The notes: generated by a model from the sequence alone, not told the origin. Positions 23,298 to 35,700 are shown, counted from the stretch's first letter. The stretch: DNA of 64,000 nucleotides from Tomocerus qinae (GCA_020055645.1 CM034546.1:61256001-61320000); one strand, 5' to 3'. Made by a program: numbers and translations.

Positions 23298-26200
23298 CAG
23301 TGTACAAAATTTACCACTTTTTGGGCTTTTTTACCATCACAGTGGTAAAAATGCACTAAATGGTAAAAATGCATTTAATGGTAAAAATGGTAAATTATCT
23401 GCACTTATCATATTATACAGATAATAACTATATACATATATAAATATATTTTAAATACTTTATATACGAATATGTAGTAGTAGCAGTAGTAGTAGTACAT
23501 ATTATGTAGTTCTAACTATACGAATATAGAGACTGTAATATAATATTTAACTAATTTATTTATTAAAATTCTCCTAAGCAGTCACGAAGTACAAACTTAA
23601 CATTACACTGCCATTGTGATGCTCTTCTACAATATTCTGCTAAGCTAATGTTGGATTATTATTCATTATCGCTGTTAGGTACACACTATTTAAATGAATA
23701 GTACCTGCACACATATTATCCGACTTTAACAGCTGAAAAAATGCCTTTGTATTTGTATGATTTGACTTCACGAATTCATATACATTCATAGATATCCATC
23801 CAAAGACTTATGTAAAACATTTTAGGAGCTGATTTCCACTCGATAAAGAAGTGCGATGACCGCCTTTCCTTTCTTTATGCAGTACTATTTCTGATTTTCA
23901 TCAGACCATACGCTGCATTTTATCAAGCTAGTTTTTTATAATTAGTATTATTTTAAAATCATTCGTTATTAAAAAAACCATACAGCTTACTTCAGCAATG
24001 TCACATTCAGACAAAAGAAAATCGTCGCTGTCTCATCGTTTACTGAACACAGACATTGAGGAGTTACTTGAAAGTGCGTAAATAAAACCGTTATTAATAT
24101 CTATCAATTATATTGGATACTTAACTATGCATATACAAAAATGAATATAATTATGGTATTAATAATTTGTAATAATATTCGGTGTTATATTTTTAACTAT
24201 TTTTAGTTGAGAGCGACGATAGTCAACCAGTGTTTTCAGAATCCGAAATTGATGAAATTTTATTAGATACTCCTAACGAGACCGTTTTAATTAATGACCA
24301 AGATTATTCTGACGATAATTCGACTTCTGAGTACAGTATTAGTGACAATTGTGAATCCGAAAATACAACAGATGATCCATTAAATTTGGAAGCAGACCCT
24401 AAGCATTTCACATTTGCTGCACAAACACCTAAAACTACAAAATTACGAAAAACTCAGAGGCGAAAATATTGTTCCGAGTCTGAAGCATTTCCACCTAAAA
24501 GAGGTAGATACCAATCCACAATTTGGGAAAGTTTTAATACGAAAAGGGATTCTGCTAACAAAATTATTTACAACCGATGCAAGAAGTGTTTAAAAACGGT
24601 TAGTGCTCAAGCTCCTAGAATGAAGTTACATTTATCGAAGTGCTGCAAGGAAATCAAGGACACGCAGAAAACCCCTGAGGTCGCACAGGAGCCCCCCGTT
24701 ACCATTTCAAGACCATTGAAGAAGTTAAAGAAGGTAGGTTGAAAGCCAAAGAAATCTCTTTCCTACGAAGACTGTCGTTCAACAAACCATGAAGAAATGG
24801 ATTGACTCCATTAAACCTAAAGAAAAATCCGAATTAGATTTAAAAATCGCCAGATTCATTTACGGTGCAAATTTACCGTTTAGAACTGTAGAAAATCCAC
24901 TGTTCCAAGATCTGCTTCATTTTACAAAACCATCTTACGAGTTACCGTCAGCTTTTATCATCGGAGGATCTCTTTTGGATAAAGTATATGAGGACGCTTT
25001 ACAGAATTACGAAAAGAAACTAAGTGGCAAAAAAGTAACTATCTTACAAGACGGGTGGAGCACAAATCAAAACACAAGTGTCATTTCACACTGTCTCCAC
25101 ACAGGGGAAGAGAGTTTTTATCTAGATGCAGTGGAAACAAAAACCGAATCAAAAACAGCATCATTTTGCCTTTCCTTGCTGGAAAAATCAATCGAAAAAG
25201 CGGAATTATTTGGATGCAAAGTAATTGGTCTTGGAACAGATAATACAGAATCAATGAATGCAATGCGAAGAGAATGTTATGCAAAGTACCCATATATTAA
25301 TGTTTATGGATGTCACTCCCATATTGTCAATTTATTAGGACAAGATTTGACCCCAAAAAATTTGGTAGAAAATATAGTGGCTGTTCAAAAGTTTTTTCGG
25401 TCACATCACTTTGAAAGTGCTGCACTAAAAGAAAGGGGTGGGTGCCGTCCAATTATTCCTGGGGCAACGCGTTGGAATTCGCAATTGGATTGCCTAAGAT
25501 CATTTCAAAACAACCAAACAAAATATATTGAAATTTCAAGACTTAAATCGTCATCTCTTCAGAAAAACAAGGAAATCATGGCCACACTTTCAGATCCTAC
25601 TATGTATGACAAAGTTGAATCAGCGTTAGAAATTTCTGAAACCCATCACAGCTGCTTTAGATATAGTAAGTAACCAGCTGAAAAACATTAAAGTTTTTGT
25701 ACTATTGATTTAACTTTTAATTACTTTTACTGTAGTGTCAAACCGAAACTGCATCTTTGTCGGACGCAGTTTATCAATGGATTGAGTTATCCAGAAATCT
25801 CCAGCTGACGGGAGATTTACTGGAACATTTTATTAGACGACAAAAAATGGGAATGACTGCTGTTGGGATAGCTGCATATATGCTGCACCCAATGTATAGA
25901 GGTAATTGTATTTGTAATTTTAGTCCAAACTAACAAATACAAGTTGTATTGAATATATACTCGGATTCTATTGCATAAGATGTTAATTTTAAATATATAT
26001 TTTTCATTCAGGTGTGGGGCTGTCAACTGAGCAAAGTTCACTGGGTTACGCCTTTTTGGAAAAACAGTCTCCGTTTTTTGTTGCAGCTGCAATGTATTTA
26101 AAGGCTTCTGACGATAAATTTTACCCTGGACATTTGCTCAACAAGGAAATTGTGCAACATTTAACCCCAGCAATATGGTGGAGAAGCCTCGAAAACACAG

Positions 26201-27054
26201 GTTCTGTTACTCCATCGCTTATCAATTTTGCAGAAAATTTGATGATTTTGCCAGCATCAACCGGAGCTTTGGAACGGTGTTTTTCTACAATGAGCAACAT
26301 ATTGACAGTTAGACGAAATCGGTTGGGTCTGGAGAAAGTTAAAAAACTGTGTACCGTATACAAGTCTTTAGTGAACAAGGATGAATATTTAGATGATGGA
26401 GAAGCCTTAAAAGATTCGGACGATAATTTGGACAAATAAATTTTTTCTGCTATAAACATTACATAATATTGATTAGCTTACAAGTGGTATATTTTTATGT
26501 AGTGTGTTTTCCACTTAGTTTTAAATTGTAGACAGTTTGTAGGTTATACAGTTAAGAATTTTAGTGATTATGTCAAATGCATATAATTAGTAATAAGCGC
26601 ATTAGACTAGATGAAATTAAATCCAATTTTGATCTCTTGTAATAAACTGGTCATTGAATAGAATTTAATTCCAACGTTTGAGTACTATTAAATGATATAT
26701 ACCTGGTACATTTTAACAATACTTTAATTTTTACGTATTATTGTAGTATTTTATTTGGCATGTACAACTTAAAAACTAGTAAGGTTCATCAAACTAGTTG
26801 TAGTACAGCTGATTGATGAGTTGATAAAAGCTATTGTAGATATGTGCCTATCTAGATATCTGCTGACGGAAACTATTTGCTGCGTATTCATTTGATTTCT
26901 TGTGTTAACATGCATAAACTTCAATGAATTTAATTTTTACCATTTTTACCATTTTTTACCACTTACCACTAAATTAGAGGTAGTGGTATTTAACGTTATT
27001 TACCATTAAAAACCACTTACCACTGGTAAATGAAAAGTGGTATTTTGTACACTG
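23298..27054 (+). mobile_element. hAT transposon, 3,757 bp, potentially autonomous ancestor
   Basis: The ends read CAGTGTACAAAATTTACCAC (left) and, inverted, CAGTGTACAAAATACCACTT (right). Subterminal GGTAAAAATGCA-type and ACCATTTTTACC-type motifs are repeated near both ends, as hAT transposase sites often are. ACACTGAC flanks the element exactly (23290-23297 and 27055-27062). A paralogous unoccupied site at 28177-28184 confirms the boundaries. It carries a BED-finger/hAT transposase gene at 23998-26439. A deletion derivative lies at 42204-42792. Confidence 0.95.
23998..26439 (+). pseudogene. hAT transposase with BED finger, one frameshift
   Basis: Modelled exons are 23998-24073, 24207-24733, 24771-25665, 25736-25901 and 26012-26439. 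In order it encodes an acidic N-terminus, a BED-type zinc finger (CKKCLKT...HLSKC), a DUF659-like stretch with LQDGWSTNQ, an acidic-residue site LGTDNTESMN, YGCHSHIVNLL, and a C-terminal hAT dimerisation domain with LPASTGALERCFSTMSNIL. The protein cuts and joins the element ends as a dimer. The third exon is 895 nt, one base too many: the frame shifts near 25641, where gaaaccc would need one A fewer to continue as PITAALDI and enter the next exon in phase. The intron at 24734-24770 is only 37 nt, near the lower limit for splicing. Apart from this the frame is open for about 696 codons, so the copy is young or the indel is an assembly error. Confidence 0.85.
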
Positions 27055-27062
27055 ACACTGAC

Positions 27063-27414
27063 AGACAACTTAAATGTCTCCAAGTTGTCTGTACATAATT
27101 GAGTAATGTGTAAATAATTCAGAGATAAATATTATATATGTAACTACACAATATTATATTCATGAATTTATTAATCGAATGTGGACAATTTCTGCCCTCA
27201 ACATTTACGATGATGGTACAATGGTTTAAGATTTAAAAGCAGAACATAGAAGCAAACCAATAATTACAAACAATAAACCATTTAATCCCTGCTTGTCATA
27301 ATTTTATTTTATAATAATAATGATAGAAATATTATATAGTAAAATTAAATAGCTTAGTATTTTAAATATAAGTGCAAAAGATTCATCTGCTTTAAAGGAT
27401 AATACAATCGGGTG
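27063..27414. other. Flank between the hAT element and a chemoreceptor relic
   Basis: AT-rich noncoding DNA. The first bases after the target duplication align with sequence after the empty site near 28185. Confidence 0.4.
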
Positions 27415-27802
27415 CTTCAGAATGTTAGTATCAAACTGATTGAGTTATCAACAACTGCGGCCAGCAAAGACAAAGTAGTTGATCTTTCCAGATCGAAGAA
27501 AGGTCCAATTTGTATACGAAGACTTCTCGCTTTGCTGAGATCTTGCCCATCATCTATGAAATACGTATTTTCCAATTTGCCTTGCAACGAGATGTACTTT
27601 TACGTTTTAATATTCATGTTGGCTCCAACAGGGATGAGAATACACTCAGTCCCAACCAGGAAAAAATTCAGCACAGGGAAAAATATGAAATATGGCATGG
27701 GGATGAGATTGTGAAAGCTTATGTCAGCATAATTGGTGAATACTGTCAGAAAGCCATTAGCGATTAAAGCGAGTGCCACGCCCAATCCCAGTTCATTAAC
27801 CC
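27415..27802 (-). pseudogene. Chemoreceptor-like 3' fragment
   Basis: The minus strand encodes the last third of a paralogue of chemoreceptor A: NELGLGVALA, then ISFHNLIPMPYFIFFPV and LIPVGANMNIKT, then an in-frame stop at 27598-27600 where the intact gene has Gly. Downstream sequence still resembles the C-terminal tail in shifted frames up to about 27415. The 5' two-thirds are missing. Confidence 0.8.
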
Positions 27803-27811
27803 TTTATTGCT

Positions 27812-28230
27812 TTACCATTAGATAAATTTAAGTTCTTATTTGAGATAAACCAGACAAGACGTAAATAAAATGTGTTTTTCTCTTATTCGGTTGTTTTCCT
27901 TGGGGTTATTTAGCCCAATTACCATAAACAGCCAAATCAATCCGCGAATCTACGAAGAATTGTATCGTATAGTAAAAGTGTGCACAGTGGTTCGGTTTGG
28001 AAATTGTCTTCCATCAGATAGCTTCGTCCAATTCCCAAATCCTGGTATTTAAATTGGAAATAGAAATCTCACTTTGAGATCTGGCCTCAAAAAATTGTGT
28101 CACGGCTTTTACTATATGAATATAGTAGACTAAGCTTATTATAGTTTGGTTTCGTAAGTTCTCTTACTTTGTACTTACGCTGACACAGACAATCTTAAAT
28201 GAAAATGTCAAGTTGTACTGTAATGCTAAG
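27812..28230. repeat. Paralogue of 22895-23297 carrying the empty hAT site
   Basis: This segment aligns with the DNA on both sides of the hAT transposon. At 28177-28184 a single ACGCTGAC stands where the occupied copy has ACACTGAC on each side of the element. Each segment lies 3' of a minus-strand chemoreceptor copy, so it is part of the duplicated gene unit. Confidence 0.75.
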
Positions 28231-28468
28231 TTGCAACTTAGCGATATCAAGGTGTGACACATGTGAGAAATAGGTCGGTGGAAGTTATAAAGCCGTGCAG
28301 TAATTTTTAAATTGTGAGTAGAAAGGGATAATTTAATAAACAGTAATAATTATTTTATTAAGGATGAGAAATATGACGTAAATTATAGATAATGCTTACT
28401 TTTTTATTTCATTTTACTAAGCGTGCTATTTACCTAAGCCATGATGTTATAATGGTGTATTTGGAAAC

Positions 28469-29978
28469 CTAATGTCCAAAGGTCATTAGCAACTCAATAG
28501 AACGGTCGAGTACCGCAGCAAAGAATGTCAAAATGGTTGATTGGTCCAGGTAGAAGAAGGTACGGACTTCCGCCCGAAGACTTCGCTGAGATCTTGCCCA
28601 TTTTCGGAGGTTTTTGCTTTGCGCTTTGTCTTGTATCGTTTTCACATATTCTCCTGATTGAATATGCATTTTAGCTCCAGCAGGGATGATGATAGACTCA
28701 GCCATTATGAAGAATGCACCCAACATTGGGAAAAAAGGAAATAGGGCATGGAGATGACATCGTGAAAGGCTATGTTGGCATAAACGGTGAGTACCGTTAA
28801 GATGAAAGCCATAAAAAAAAGAAGGTCGATGACATGACAGATGCTATCTCAATTATAAACTTGTGCAACAATGTAAGGGAAGAGTACGACCTGACGATAA
28901 TGCTCTCGAAATCCGCCTTGAAGGCATTGATTCTTTGTATTTCCTCCTCCGACTGATTGGTGATTGAAGGAGGCGACAATACAAATTCGTTGGTGCAGTT
29001 GGTAAGGAAATTTAGCCAGTAGTTGCAGACGCAGATATATGCAGTGACAGCTTGAATGAAGAAGAGAAGAACGGATGCGACGAAAATGAGACCGTGGAAT
29101 GTCAACACGATGAAATATGCGTATGTCAACCACGAATCCACCAGGATAGTTGGAAGGCATTCATTTATAAATCGATTGACTGGCCCCATTTCGTGTAGGA
29201 CAGCAAAGAATGCGAAGCAAACGTAAGGAACAAATCCTATAGGCAGATATGTCAGCAGCCACAGCGCTACCAAATCCATTTTCGGTTCTTTCCATTCCTT
29301 AAACTTGAATGTTGTTTCTAAATTAAAATTAAACAAATCAGAAAACATAATTATTGGAATGCTGGGCGATAATTAAATTATTCAACGCGCGTACTCTTTT
29401 CAATTTTCATTAAATAAGGTCACTCCTTGTTTAATCAGGCTGTTATCATCTAATCTAATAATGCATTGTAAAATGTAGATAAAATAATTGTAAATACACA
29501 GACAGACAAAGTACTTCCATAAAGTAATCTACCGATTTCTGAATATTCAGAGTATTTCAGAGACCGGTATTTGCCTGCAGCTCCTTAAATGGATTCTAAA
29601 GTGCCAAATACCTTTCGCCCAGTCGTCTAGGTCGAATGCTCCATTATGCACCACTGCTATAAATTCTCCTTTCCACAATAGGTTGAGGTTGAACACATTT
29701 GTGCTGGCTGTGGCCAAGAATGTGAAGAGGTGAAGAAATATCTGAGGTAAGTCGAATGTAGGGTCAGGGTGATGATATTCGTAAACTAGTCGGACGAATA
29801 AGTATAATGATACAGAAAGGACTCCTAAAGATAATCCCAGCCAATTGTAATAAACCAGCTTCTTTTTTGTGAAGGAAATATAAAGTGAATTCTTTTTGCA
29901 ATCAATGGGAAGATATTTAAATTTTGTATTGCACCAATAATTAAATTCAAATGTTTTCCTGAGGTGTTTAGATGCCAT
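28469..29978 (-). pseudogene. Chemoreceptor-like gene B with two 1-base frameshifts
   Basis: The structure is as in gene A: exon 1 29978-29612 (367 nt, identical length) starting MASKHLRKTFEF, and exon 2 29317-28469 after acceptor AATTTAG. It shares MGPVNRFINECLPTILVD with A and ends SIELLMTFGH. Exon 2 is open from 29317 to a T-run at about 28813-28820, where one base is missing relative to A, and again shifts at a T6 run at about 28731-28736 within the PYFLFF segment. Both breaks fall in homopolymers, so sequencing or assembly error is a real alternative to pseudogenisation. If corrected it would encode about 405 residues. Function would be as for gene A. Confidence 0.7.
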
Positions 29979-30178
29979 TTTAAGTAGTAGCCCCCATCTC
30001 AGAGACTTGCAACTCGAGATATGACTACTCACCATGCACTAACCAGGATTTACTATAATGTTGGAATGGGAGCTGGGAACTAGGAATTGTGTATATATAA
30101 GATCAACTGAACATAAGTAAATATATTAATTTGATCCTTAATTGTGATAAATCCAACAAGAAAATTAAGAAACTTTGC
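29979..30178. other. Upstream of chemoreceptor B
   Basis: Short promoter-side stretch; nothing recognised. Confidence 0.3.
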
Positions 30179-31061
30179 TTTTAAATGATTTCTTGGCTAA
30201 AGTTTATTGCTTGATGCTTTGATAGTGAATTTCCCCCGAAAACTGTGTTCCAATCTATATACTACAAAATAAAGTTTGTTATCGATTACTAGAATCCTAT
30301 TTAAATTTAAACGTTATTTAAATAAAAAAAGTTGTTGACCAGGATTTTATATCTTATTGTTTTGTTGTATTATATTATTTGTGACTTTATCGTTAAGGCT
30401 GCCTCAGCTAGTACGAGTTTCCAATTTCTGGGCTAATTTCAAAACATTGCCAAATTTAGTTTTCAGTCCTCGATTCTTGACTTAAGCTCTGAGGCAACCT
30501 TAAAGCCAAATATGTGGACTTAAAAATTAAACGTGTCCCAAATTCTTAGACTATATTGAGACTATATTATAATAAAAGTTTATTTATATATATATTTATT
30601 GGCCTGTATGCGAAAGTAATAAATTACTAGCTTCATGGATATTGATATTGAAATACGCCTACACATTTGGCTTAGCAGATAAAGTCAGAATAATTTTAAA
30701 CAACAAAACAATAAGATACAAAATCTTGATCAACAACTTTTTTCATTTAAATAACGTTTAAATTTAAATAGGATTCTAGCAATCGATAATAAACGCGTTA
30801 TAGTATTCGATTGGAACACAGTTTTCGGGGAAAATTCTCTATCAAAGCATCAAGCAATACATACACGTATGACGTATCCAAAAATTTGGTCAAGGTCAAA
30901 AATAAGAATAAGAGATGTTCGCGCGAAGTGCGAAAAATTTTTGGCCTTTTTGGAAAAAAATCCTCTCTTTTTCTCAGATTTAGGGGGGACGCTGCGCTCC
31001 CCAGCCCCACTACTGGATACTTGCTTGAAGCAATATACTTTAGCCAAGAAATCATTTAAAA
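30179..31061. repeat. Foldback element with a MITE inserted in one arm
   Basis: The left arm 30179-about 30370 and the right arm about 30701-31061 are inverted copies (for example TTAAATGATTTCTTGGCTAAAG at the outer end and AAATTTAAACGTTATTTAAA near the inner end). The right arm is interrupted by the MITE at 30860-31027; removing it restores the match. The unpaired centre is about 330 bp. No coding potential is seen. Confidence 0.75.
30860..31027. mobile_element. CACGTATCC-family MITE, 8-bp duplication, inside a foldback arm
   Basis: The element has family ends (ACGTATCC ... GGATACTTGCTTG) and the CGCGCGAAGTGCGAA palindrome. AAGCAATA flanks it exactly at 30852-30859 and 31028-31035. The uninterrupted left arm of the foldback shows the pre-insertion sequence. 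Confidence 0.85.
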
Positions 31062-31457
31062 ATTAATATGTTTACCCGTTTAGTTGATCTTATATGAACA
31101 ATTCCTACTGTTCCCAACTCCCAACCCAATAATATTATACTATTATACATAGTTATACTATTTATGAGTACTAAATACTTTTAAGTTAACTTTACAACTT
31201 AAATTATATTAAATATTTTTTTAAAAATTAAATTAATATGTAAAACTGCGTATATAATACCTAAATAAAACTCTGAAACCAATTGTATTGTATCTGACAA
31301 TGACAATTTTTAGTTAATTTGCACACATATTGATTGTAATTAAGTGTTTCTCCATTTAATTGACTGCTGTGCAAATAACGACCATTGAATATGCAATGGA
31401 AGACCAAATGCTGCATTTTTGCCTTTATTTTTATGTTACTGGAAATACAGTATCATC

Positions 31458-31639
31458 CAAGCACGTATCCAAACATTTTACCTAGGGGGGGCACACCAAA
31501 ATATATTAGTAAAATTATGGCATATTCGCGCGAAGCGGCAATTTTTTTTGCATTTTTAACCTTTATTGAAAAAAAATCGTCTTTTTCTGGTAGCATAGGG
31601 GGGGGCCCGGACCCCGGCCCCCCCTCTGGATACGTGCTT
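31458..31639. mobile_element. CACGTATCC-family MITE
   Basis: It begins CAAGCACGTATCC and ends GGATACGTGCTT, with the family interior TTCGCGCGAAGCG and the G/C-rich right block. No clean 8-bp duplication is visible. Confidence 0.75.
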
Positions 31640-31734
31640 CATCAATGATTCCAAATGCCAATGATTTAAAACTAAATTGAATAGGTAGAATCAGGAAAAT
31701 TTTTAGGAGAATCTTAAGATGTGTCCTTATTAGT

Positions 31735-31810
31735 CTGGGCGCCGGATAAAAGAAAGGTCTGATTTCCATTCGAAGACTTTGCTGTGATCGTGTATATTTT
31801 CGAGTGTGAA
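31735..31810 (-). pseudogene. Chemoreceptor-like C-terminal scrap
   Basis: The minus strand reads KYTRSQQSLRMEIRPFFYP, matching KWARSQRSLRIQIGPFFYLE of chemoreceptor A. Only this segment survives. Confidence 0.6.
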
Positions 31811-32731
31811 AAATAGGAAAATGGTGTGCCAATACACATGAAATGAATTATACATGGCATCAAGTTATAAAATGTCATCACTTTCCGGACAGTATGGATT
31901 TTGCCAGGCAGTCGTCTAAGAAACTAATCTTACAAAGTTATGGTATTGGAATCTTGGATACATGAAAATAACATGTAGATGATGGGATGAGAAGACAGAA
32001 ACTTCTAGACAATTTCTCAGTTTAAAGTAATGCAATATTTTATTTAACCCTAGAATGATTGAATAATAAGATAGATTATGTTCCATCTACTAAATGTGGG
32101 AAAAACTAATGAGCAAGGACAAATCGATCCTATTTAAGTTCCAAAGAAATAGATAATTTCAATTAAATTGACAAATTCCTTTTAATTGATGAAGTTGATG
32201 TTTCCGAACAAACATTCCAATGGAACCAGTTATCTCCGGTCCTTTTTTACATCCATCTTCCATTTCAACGTGGTTTTTTAAATTTGTTATTTTTCGTCTC
32301 AAGTTCCAGTTACAAAATTTTTAATCAGTTTGTTTGCTTTGCTTGGTACTATACATTTCCATTTATGTAGTTGTCCTTGAATAGCAACGGGCGCCGAGCG
32401 GTGTGGTGGTCAATACGAAACAGATAGAGAGATCTCAGTTCTATTCTCGTCACTTTCACTCGGCTCGGCACTGCCACTGCAATGCTTTCTTCTGCTGCAA
32501 GTTGTCTGCCTGGAAGTAAAAATATATTCTACCCTCTGGGTACACGTCTGCTGGTTTTTATTCTTATCTTTTTTCATCTTTACTGGACAGGTAATAGTAA
32601 TTACTGACAACTGTAGTATTTTAATTTTATGCAATTTATGCTTACTAACCGCCATACATGTTTTACTGTTTAACTGTTTTATATTTCCACATTTCCAGCA
32701 GCCTATAAACCGTCAACCGTTAATCGTACAA
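31811..32731. other. Upstream region of the ZYG11-like gene
   Basis: Noncoding. TTTCCAG near 32692-32698, just before the leader of the gene at 32732, could be a 5'-UTR acceptor. A possible tRNA-derived SINE head lies at 32389-32470 (separate entry). Confidence 0.35.
32389..32470 (+). repeat. Possible tRNA-derived SINE head
   Basis: GCCGAGCGGTGTGGTGG resembles a tRNA-Ser/Leu-type A box, and AGTTCTATTCTCG about 45 bp downstream resembles a degraded B box. The cloverleaf is not complete, so this is not a functional tRNA. Confidence 0.3.
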
Positions 32732-35700
32732 ATGGACATGAACCTGGTGGACAGTCTGGAGACGATATGCGTCAGGTGCATTGTCAACAATATCAATGAA
32801 ATTTTATTGTCTGAAGATAAGACTCTTCGTCCAGGCATTACACTTCCTGCGAAAATCTCCGATAAGATTCTAGCATTTGCAGACGCCAAGGCATTTGTCA
32901 ATGCAAATGTTGAGGCGATTTTCAAGGCAAGTTTATTCTTATAATAACGCATTTTTCTGCATTTACGAGCAACGAGTTTGAAAGTCTTGTTAACAAAATC
33001 TAAACAATAACTTCTGTCATCTGTAAAAAGTTACTTTAGCCTTAATCATTGATATGTAAATATTAGAGAAAAATTAGATATTTTTTACTTTTAGAATACT
33101 GCAAGGACTCATTTGAAAGTTCTCAATTTAAGTAACTGTGAAGAAGTAACCGATGATACTTTTGAGATACTTATGGCCCATTGCCCAGCTGCAATAAATA
33201 TTCACAGGTGTTCCAAATTAACAACCTGGTCATTGGGTACCATTAACAAATACAGCCGGAATTTGAAGGAGATATTTGTCGGGAATACTACCCAAATATT
33301 TCCACGTACTCTCCATCCTTTTGTTTCTGTAGGTAAGTTTATTTGCTACGCCAGTTTATGTTGTCATTTTGGAAATAATTATTCAGTTAATAACCCACAG
33401 TACTTTTCTGCTATAATACGTGAATAATGTTGCGTTAAATTTCCTTCTATATCATTCGCTGATCCTTAAAATACCGGTTAATGTCATTCTCTAATAACTG
33501 AATTGTAATCAAAGCTACTGAATTTGTACCAGAATTGTGTAATCAATAAGTGTCTTTTCTAGGTTCGTCTCATCGAAATTTATTATCGACTCCATATGTG
33601 CGCAAACTGGTTATATGGGGGCTGAAAATTTCCTCCGACGAAGACAGAGAAAACTACTGGGAAATTCTAACTGGAGAATTCATTCAAAATCTTCACCATC
33701 TTGATTTGAGTGACTGTGAAGGAATCCAAAATTTGAATTTTATACAGAAAGCCAAAAAGCTGAATTTTCTGTCCCTGCACAATGTACCAATTATGTTGGC
33801 GAACTCCGCGAACTGGAATGTCCTGAAAGGATTATCTGAACTAAGGTAGAAAATTATAAATGCATTATTGCAAGAGTTATACTGAATAATTTATGGTTTT
33901 TACAGACATTTGGATATAAGTCAATCAAAATTCGATCCTGAGATTTTCCAAGAACCGGATTATTTTCTCTCGTCGTTAGTCGAAAGCCTGCCTCATTTAT
34001 CGTCGCTTGACATTTCATATACTAATTTAGCCGGACGTGGCTTGGAGGGGTTAAACATAACAAGCGACATTGTTGGGCTGAAATGTCGAGTGAAAAATCC
34101 TTTGGAATTTCTCGGTCTATATGGAACACTACATAATGCTTGTTATCGCCGTTTGATTCCTGCGAAGGAAATAGCCGGAGAAAAGGATGAGTCGCAGTTA
34201 TTAAATGCTTGTGAGGTTCGTCTGAATCGTATTCCAGCGAGCCTTGTTTTTCTAATTCCATTTGTACCTTATGTATAACGTTACACAATATAAGCGTCAT
34301 TTTACTTTTTGCAGGCATACATGGATAGACCTAACATTCTTAAATATATGTTAAGACCTCTGTACCGTAAGTATGAAGAAAGGGAAACTTCGGATTTCTA
34401 TCGCTCGATGAATTTGGTTTTACAAGCTATGAATCGATATGTTGGAAACTTGGGTGTCCAATTCAACGGCTTGAAGATTATTTTCTCATTAGTTTCTAAT
34501 CAAAATGATAGTCTTTGCTTAAAACTAAAACGAGAAATAATAACCACTGTTTTCAATGCATTGGACGTTCATGAACGCGATTTGATAATAATCAATGGCC
34601 TTCTTACTATTTCGCACTTAAAAAGTCCTGAAGACGTGGTACATACCAATTTTACTAATTTATTATTTATAATTTTTCTATTTAAGTGATGTTTATTAAG
34701 ATATTATGTTTGGTTAAAATAATTTCAGAAGAACAATTCCGAAAAGTTATATAACTTAATTGTAAAACTTTTCTGGCGATTTCTTAATTATGGGGCAGTG
34801 AGATCTATTTTAAGGTGGTACTATCAATTTCCAATTCGGTCTCGGTCAGCATGGCTTGTGTTTGTGACAGGTAATGTTTATGCAGCTAATTAATAAACCA
34901 TGTCAAATGCATGTAAAATGGAGCGGAGGTAACCAGAGTTTACAACGTTACTTGAAATTTATAAGGCTATTTTTTCAAGGAACTTTGACCTTTTGATCCC
35001 CACGACTTGACGTTGACCTGACCTGACCTAACCAAACGAGCTATCTCATGATGCTCTTCAACGTGATGAACTAAAGTTACAATTTTTAGTTTTTGAACCC
35101 ATGCAGGCCCAATTTCGTCCCTTTTCAAGACTTCATTTTTTATCCCTAGATTACGTACAGAAAATTTGAATTGATTATGTCAAACCATTCTTGAGTTATC
35201 GTGCTAACGGGCGGACAGACAGATCAGTCATTCCTATAAAAACCAGCTCCGAAAACAGCTCCGCTACTTAATGACCTTAAAAAAGTTTAATAGAGTCGAT
35301 GGTCTTAATTTTCAGGTACCTTAGTAAATGTTGTTGAAGAGTGTGGACTGCGACCTCAAATCATGACCAGAGAATGCATTGCTGTTTTATACATCCTTCT
35401 TGATTGTACTCTAGGCAAAGACAATATGGAGGTATTTATACAAATTGATTCCATAATTCAGCAATTTCGCCTCCAATAATTTATTTCACACATTTCCTAA
35501 GTTGTAAATCCCAAACCATTTCTGATCCTCTTTCACTGCACCATTAATATATTATAATAATATGCTCAATTACTTTGCCTAATTATGATTTTTGTCCATT
35601 TATTTATCTTCAGGTGTCTTATAATGCGTCATTCGTACTATGTCATATTTTATCCGATGTTGTCGAAAACTGGACAGTCACCACACCTACCAGGCAGCAA

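Noticed and set aside
32389-32470. Functional tRNA gene
   Set aside because: No full cloverleaf or acceptor pairing could be formed; at best a tRNA-derived repeat.
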